Part shown: piece by piece, positions 58,602 through 64,000 of the stretch
Layout: the number at the start of each line of letters is the position of its first letter
Numbering within the stretch: the stretch's first letter is position 1
Assembly: GCA_947034885.2 (NCBI GenBank)
Contig: OX344751.2
Location: forward strand, 15,686,001 to 15,750,000
From: Thuidium tamariscinum
Lineage: Eukaryota; Streptophyta; Bryopsida; Hypnales; Thuidiaceae
Direction: 5' to 3'
Length of the DNA stretch: 64,000 bases
Notes under the pieces: model-generated
What the model saw: only the letters and a program-made list of their open reading frames with translations
Database searches by the model: none
What the model was told of the DNA's origin: nothing
Program-made: the position numbers and the translations under genes

Positions 58602-60041
58602 TTCACTACAAGGAACGTGTGTCCTATTTGATAGTAATTTTGACAAAATTCTGTCAACTTTGCTATAGATTAGAAACACCTACGTCAGACACTTTTTTTT
58701 ATAGAATTATATCAATTCGGCTATCAATTCGGACAATGATACACATCAACAAGTCTTCTTCTTACTCCTTTGCCACCGTGGATTTTTTTCTTTGCCAACA
58801 TGGAGTTTTTCCACATCACTTATTCCAAAAAATTATTTTCCAAGGATTTAATAAAATAGTTGAAATAATGGCTTGAAAAAAAATTAGATGAAATTTTGTC
58901 AAATGAATGATAAATTTTTAGATGAAATATTTTTGAATGATTTAAATTTTTAAATTTTGATTTATCAACTTTCAAGAATGTTGACCAAAACAAACTAAGA
59001 TCATGGAGTTAATTGATTCAATAAATTGTTTTACTCCATGAACCATTTGTATTTTGTGAAATGAATGGGGAAGAGAAGCTCCTTATATACACATACAGAG
59101 GTAGGAGGTCGACCAACCCATATGGGATATATGAATTCTTGAAGTTGTGAGAGCTCATAGTTAAATTAAAAACCCCAAATTTTGTATTAAAATTAGGATT
59201 TCAAACCTCATTTAAGCATAGTAGAATGTCTTGTTTCAAAAACATTTGAACTAAGACTAGTTAGAATATGAATTGGAGTTTTGCCTCCAAAAATCCGTTT
59301 GACACTTCAATTTTCAATCAAAAGTTATGGAATTTCAAAGAGGTGTTTGAAATTGTTCTTATTATATTTTTTTCAAACTTCCTCTTTGAAATTTGTTCAT
59401 AAATTTTGATTGACATTCTACTATGCTTAAATGAGGTTTGAAATCCTAATTTTAATACAAAATTTGGGGTTTTTAATTTAACTATGAGCTCTCACAACTT
59501 CAAGAATTCATATATCCCATATGGGTTGGTCGACCTCCTACCTCTGTATGTGTATATAAGGAGCTTCTCTTCCCCATTCATTTCACAAAATACAAATGGT
59601 TCATGGAGTAAAACAATTTATTGAATCAATTAACTCCATGATCTTAGTTTGTTTTGGTCAACATTCTTGAAAGTTGATAAATCAAAATTTAAAAATTTAA
59701 ATCATTCAAAAATATTTCATCTAAAAATTTATCATTCATTTGACAAAATTTCATCTAATTTTTTTTCAAGCCATTATTTCAACTATTTTATTAAATCCTT
59801 GGAAAATAATTTTTTGGAATAAGTGATGTGGAAAAACTCCATGTTGGCAAAGAAAAAAATCCACGGTGGCAAAGGAGTAAGAAGAAGACTTGTTGATGTG
59901 TATCTTTGTCCGAATTGATAGCCGAATTGATATAATTCTATAAAAAAAGTGTCTTGACACGGGTGTTTCTAATCTATAGCAAAGTTGACAGAATTTTGTC
60001 AAAATTACTATCAAATAGGACACAGGTTCCTTTGTAGTGAA
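58602..60041. mobile_element. 1.44-kb foldback element with near-identical 628-bp arms
   Basis: Left arm 58602-59230 and right arm 59412-60041 are inverted copies. I count only a handful of differences, mostly in the outer 150 bases (for example AAGGAACG versus AAAGGAACC). The loop (59231-59411) is about 180 bases and has a weaker inner palindrome ('aatcaaaagttatg'/'cataaattttgatt'). Termini read TTCACTACAAGGAAC; CACTACAA is typical of CACTA/EnSpm ends, but no 3-bp duplication is visible (flanks att/aac, or gca/cca if TT is included). The paired 85-96-aa frames at 58586-58876 (+) and 59766-60023 (-) are the same arm read twice and not a gene. RNA from either strand would fold into a very long duplex. 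Confidence 0.9.
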
Positions 60042-60280
60042 CCAATCATTTGCCTTGGTTTCCTCCCATCCTTTTACAAATTGTTAGTGGGTTGACTTTT
60101 AGACATCTACATTTAAAAATAGGTGCCAATGATACAAATATTAGTAAAAATCATAATTAATTTAACGATTCAACAATACAAAATCATTTCGCTTACGTTA
60201 TGTATCTATCTTTGTTCCTATGAAAAATGACCTAAATTATTTTCCATCTACAAAAAACAATAAAAAAGGTTGATCAAACC
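60042..60280. other. AT-rich spacer
   Basis: Right flank of the foldback; nothing recognised. Confidence 0.4.
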
Positions 60281-61556
60281 TTAGTCTCTAAATGCCCAAG
60301 GCAACCAAATTTGGTGTTTGCAAAACTTTGAAGTAAATAAAACCTAACCAAGTTGCTAATTTTAGTAGACTATATTTTTGGGAACTTCATTTTGAAGTCT
60401 AGTTTTACTCTTGAAAATGATTCATTATGATTTTTCTATTTAAGGTTTAGTGCAAAGGTGTCTAGTGCAATCTTGACTTTTTGTAGTATTGAGGGCTCTT
60501 GGAAATGAGCCTCAAATACACTAGAACTTCGAGAAAAAACCAAATTAGAAATTTATTTAAGAAAATTGTAGAATAGATTTTGAAAAGCCATAAATTGATT
60601 GGGATCATTCATGATAGGGTCTCACTTTAACCTCATATTCTCTTGGTGACCAAATTTTTAGATTTGACTTGTGAAAAGAGGGTTCAAAGATTTTAACTCA
60701 CTTTTGTAGTTTTAACACCCTCATGATCAAACATTATAATTTTCAATCCATAAATGATATTGTTGTGTTTTCTTTACCTAAGTGATCTCTAACATGTCAA
60801 GTTTGAATTTATAAGGTTACATTTTTTTTAAATTGATAAAACTTATCAAATTGTTCACTTTTGTTCTTGTTAGAGGAACTAAGCTTGCTAGAAGTTCAAA
60901 AAAGGCCTTGGGCATTTAGGGGTTAAAATGGTCGGTATTAACCCATAAATACCCATGGCACTAGAATTTGGTGTTTGCAAAACTTTGAAGCCTAGCCAAC
61001 TTGCTATTTTTAGTAGTTTATATTTTTGGACAATTCTTTTAGAAGTCTAGTTTTAGTGTCAAAAAACAATCTCGAAAATGAATGATAGTGATTTTTTTAT
61101 TCAAGATATTGTCCAAGGGGACCCATTGCAATCTTGACTTTCCATAGTGTTGAGAGCTCTTGAAAATGAGCCACAAATACACTAGATCTTGGATAAAAAT
61201 TCACATTTAAAATTCATTTACAAAAATTGTAAAGTAGATTTTAAGAAGCTATAAATTGATTCGAGTTATGCATGTTAGGTACTTTAACCTCATATTTTGT
61301 TGGTCACAAACCTTTCACTTTACATCATTTTTGCACTTTAAACACCCTCATGGTCAAATTTTATAATCTTTCACTCCATAAGTGATATTGTTGTGTTTTC
61401 TTTCCTATGCAATCTATTACATGTCTAGTTTGAATTTGAACAGTTTCAATTTAAAAAAAATTTGATACAGCTTCTCAAAATATTGGCAATTTTTTTTTAA
61501 CTTAGAGCAAATTCCAAGAAGCTCAAAACAGCCCTTGGGCATTTAGGGGTTAAATA
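60281..61556. mobile_element. Two tandem related TIR elements of about 640 bp (family J)
   Basis: Units 60281-60927 and 60930-61556 match in order: 'tttggtgtttgcaaaacttt', 'gaagtctagtttta', 'gcaatcttgacttt', 'tgag-gctctt', 'gagcc-caaatacactaga', 'aaattgta-a-tagattt', 'ataagtgatattgttgtgtt'. Each begins near (T)AACCC(A)TAAATGCCCA and ends with GCCTTGGGCATTTAGGGG or GCCCTTGGGCATTTAGGGGT, so each has inverted ends and the pair share the junction. The ends resemble family C (TTAACCCCTAAA). Confidence 0.7.
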
Positions 61557-62053
61557 GAGAAGACTACCTTAAAAGAAAGTGCCAACTGCCAAGCTCCAGG
61601 GACGTGGCCCGGATGAGCGCGACATCCATTGCAGCCAGCACGCCAGCTCGGAATGATCGAAGGGTGGGACCACTAGCAGGGCAAGGAACGACCCAGCGCA
61701 CAACCAGAATCAGAAACAGACGCGGGCGCACTTCTCCTTCGCTGCCGGCGCAGGCATCCGCTCGCGCCATCGCTACTTCTTCCTCTTCCGTTACCATCAC
61801 TCCGAAACTATTATTCCTCAAGATCCTCTATTGCCACATTTCCCTTTCCGCCGTTTCCATCCCCACCCGCGGAACTCTTCGCGTCCCCTTCGCGGTAACT
61901 TAGTTTTGCCCGGGTCTGGAGCAGACGAAAGTGGTTGAGTGGCGCATCCGCAGAGAAAGAAGCTCGATTTGTATGTGACGCGGGGTCGAGAGGCGAGGGA
62001 GGAGGCTATTAGGGCTCCGACGTTGCTGGCTGGCTGGCTGGCTGGCTCCATCC
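61557..62053 (+). promoter_or_regulatory. Promoter and 5' leader of the DCP1 gene
   Basis: An abrupt switch from AT-rich repeat to GC-rich sequence at about 61570. C/T-rich stretches (for example ttcttcctcttccgtt, about 61768) suggest a pyrimidine-rich leader or initiator. A (TGGC)n run, five units at about 62028-62047, ends a few bases before the ATG. Overlapping frames on both strands here are GC artefacts. Confidence 0.55.
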
Positions 62054-64000
62054 ATGGCGCAGAACGGGAAGCCGCTCCCTCCGCAACTGGACCAGAACAG
62101 CACGAAGGAGCTCAACCTCACCGTGCTGCAGCGCATGGACCGCCATGTGGAGGACATTCTCACCACCGCCGCGCACGTGACGTTCTACCAGTTCGACGTC
62201 GACGCCAGCCAATGGGTAGGAATTGGGGTGGGGTGGGGGATTGATTTCCACGGGGATGGGAGGGCAGTGGTGGGCAATTGAGTTTAGGGGTTCGAGGGTC
62301 GGCCACGGTTGAGTGCTGTGGAGGCATTTTGATTGGTGGAACCGGAATTAAGTTGGGCCGTGTCGGAGTGGGAGGAAATGTTGTCGTCTGGGATGGTGGC
62401 AGCAGTGGTGTGTGTTTCGGGTGATGTCTGTAGAGAGGGCAGCGTTTCGTGGATGGGATGGAGCGTTGAGGCGTGCGTTGTTGTTGGGTAGGGTTTGCGG
62501 ACGGTAGGTTGATTTGCGCGAGCTCTGACCTAGTCGGGCACGAGGAAATCGGAGGGACACACACCGTAGAAGTTTACGAGGATCGGTTGTGATGGTGGGA
62601 GTGATCGAAACAGGGAGCTTGGCTGTGAGGAGTGCGTGTTTAGATCGTCTTGTCTGGAGCGGTTTAGGGTTGTGATCTGACACGGCATGGACTGGTAGAT
62701 TAGGGTGTGCGTCTGTCATTGCTAGCCAATGTATGAGGAGAGTTGCAGTTGGGATCACTCCCGGGCGTATATTGTATCCGAGAAATAATGTTAATACATG
62801 CCGGGTTTGGATGGGAATGAATGTGAGGCGATGCGCTGACAGTTCTTTTTCCTTGCTGTTGGCTTTCAGAGTCGCAAGGATGTGGAGGGTTCCCTTTTCG
62901 TAGTGAAAAGGTGAGGCATCGTTTCTGCAGCCTGCCTATTTCAGTTTTTTTGCATTTGGATTATGATGCACTGTTCGCGGAAGGTTGGTGAGTGACGTGT
63001 GGAGGTTTTGTTTGCAGGCGGACGCAGCCACGTTTCCAGTTCATAGTGATGAATCGGCGAAGTACAGGTGAGTGTTTGTGGTGCACCACGAAGCCAGGAT
63101 GTATGTCAGAGAATTGGAATGTAAACGATCAGAGGCTTGTTGGAATGTGTGGGGTGCTCCCTTTCTCTTTGGCTGTAGAATGTGGGGAACCAGGTGTTGT
63201 ATTCTCGTACTGGCAGAGAGGTGGTTTCGTTGTTTTGATTCGAGTTCCTCAACAGGGTATCCATGTCGGATTTGGAGAGTGCAGTGGGGAGTGTGGGTGT
63301 GCGAGTCATGCAGCCATTGTGGTGGAGCTTGTCTGGAATGGAAGTGAAGTGTGGCAATTAGGTCTGGAAATGGATCTGTGGTTGTTGATTGTTGTTTGTG
63401 GACTTGCGAACAGACAATTTGGTGGAGAATCTGTTGGGTGATTTCGAGTACGAAGTGCAGTCGCCGTATCTTCTGTACCGGAATGCCACCCAGGAAGTGA
63501 ATGGCATCTGGTTCTACAATCCGCGGGAGTGTGAAGATGTTGCCAACCTCTTCCAGAGGTAGTCTCTTCTGGTCTCGTGCGGTTGCAGTTCAGCGATATT
63601 TTGATTGATGGAAGTGGTGATCCGCCCATCTTTCTGCTTTGTGCAGGCGATGGCGGTTATGGTTGCCTGAGTACCTTATGTCTGAGTTTTAGCTGCTGCC
63701 AGCGTTTGCTAGAGTTGACTTTGTTTGCACAATGACAGAAGATCTGTCGACTTACTTGCACTTGCATTTCTTTAGGTTTATAGTTTGTCGACTCTGGTCC
63801 GGGTATATGATCAGAATGTCTGGATAGGTCCACGCTTTGTTGTTGGAATCGGGACCGTGCGCCTTGATGTAATCCAGGGTCAAAAGTACCATGTTGTGCA
63901 AGTGTCGTTGGTGACATGGGTGCCATTCTGATGGATACGTTGGATTTGGGCTGCTTCAGGATCTTAACTGCCTTTTCGAAACCTCCACCAAGACCGAGAC
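62054..64000 (+). CDS. DCP1: mRNA-decapping enzyme subunit DCP1 (5' part, runs off the window)
   Basis: Exons 62054-62215, 62870-62910, 63018-63067, 63414-63558 and 63960 to beyond 64000. All seen junctions are GT-AG and in phase, giving the first 146 residues. The protein opens MAQNGKPLPPQLDQNSTKEL, then NLTVLQRMD and HVTFYQFDVDASQW, followed by RKDVEGSLFVVKRRTQPRFQ, FIVMNRRSTDNLVENL, EYEVQSPYLLYRNATQEVNG and IWFYNPRECEDVANLFQRIL: the complete EVH1-like DCP1 domain of plant proteins. By family it activates DCP2 in 5'-cap removal and sits in cytoplasmic processing bodies. The C-terminal part with the trimerisation motif lies outside. The AG at 63645-63646 is not used in this model: joining there ends in a stop after 14 codons, whereas 63960 restores the conserved RILTAFSK. 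Confidence 0.95.

Noticed and set aside
58586-60023. Two similar small proteins encoded in opposite directions
   Set aside because: They are the same foldback arm read from each side; the similarity comes from the inverted repeat and not from a gene pair.
58602-60041. Foldback as an assembly palindrome artefact
   Set aside because: The arms end exactly at transposon-like termini, the loop is unique, the flanks differ and the arms carry several small differences, all unlike a chimeric read. Long-read confirmation would still settle it.
61564-62051. Frames of 77-99 codons on both strands upstream of DCP1
   Set aside because: Long frames are expected by chance in this GC-rich leader; the conserved protein starts at 62054.
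63647-63690. Alternative DCP1 exon after the AG at 63646
   Set aside because: It is in phase but ends at a stop after about 14 codons and lacks family sequence. The acceptor at 63957-63959 gives the conserved RIL-AFSK continuation.
1-64000. CRISPR array, bacterial operon, rRNA or tRNA genes
   Set aside because: No regularly spaced identical repeats with unique spacers, no tRNA cloverleaf with a TTCRA-type arm and no rRNA-like blocks were found by eye; intron structure shows a plant nuclear region.

Overview
This is a land-plant nuclear window. The genes are split by many short GT-AG introns, the exons are GC-richer than their surroundings, and the encoded proteins belong to plant families: a plastid-type pseudouridine synthase, a Ca2+-dependent protein kinase, an AP2/ERF factor, plant ATG14 and plant DCP1. 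The long AT-rich transposon tract and the style of the protein termini suggest a non-seed plant, most likely a moss. That placement is inference; no marker here fixes the species.

Layout. 1-3060: AT-rich repeats, including two copies of a TIR element. 3.1-8.75 kb: a two-exon AP2/ERF gene (+) and a small secreted proline-rich protein gene (+). 9.5-14.0 kb: a complete 12-exon ATG14-like autophagy gene (-). 14.3-20.2 kb: AT-rich repeats with a 51-bp tandem repeat, two more TIR elements and a clean hAT-like element with a 9-bp target duplication. 20.8-26.0 kb: a complete 9-exon plastid RNA pseudouridine synthase 6-like gene (-). It is head-to-head with a 6-exon SAM-dependent methyltransferase/spermidine-synthase-fold gene (+, 26.8-31.5 kb), and the two share an 846-bp intergenic region. 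32.2-33.9 kb: a single-exon CDPK (-), convergent with the methyltransferase gene. 34-36.4 kb: no confident gene. 36.4-61.5 kb: about 25 kb without a host gene, filled with nested non-autonomous elements. These include an LTR-like non-coding element with a minisatellite, several TIR families, a tandem element pair and a 1.44-kb near-perfect foldback at 58602-60041. 62.05 kb to the end: the 5' five exons of DCP1 (+), which runs off the window.

The multi-exon models were built by hand. Exon phases agree at every junction used, and the joined proteins read through without stops: ATG14-like 482 aa, PUS6-like 470 aa, methyltransferase 503 aa, AP2/ERF 372 aa. The genes do not form a pathway; they are housekeeping and signalling genes (autophagy, plastid RNA modification, mRNA decapping, Ca2+ signalling, transcription) beside a transposon-rich block. 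The most unusual things are the foldback element, a short dispersed element that sits repeatedly in introns of three neighbouring genes, and several apparently uncatalogued TIR families.
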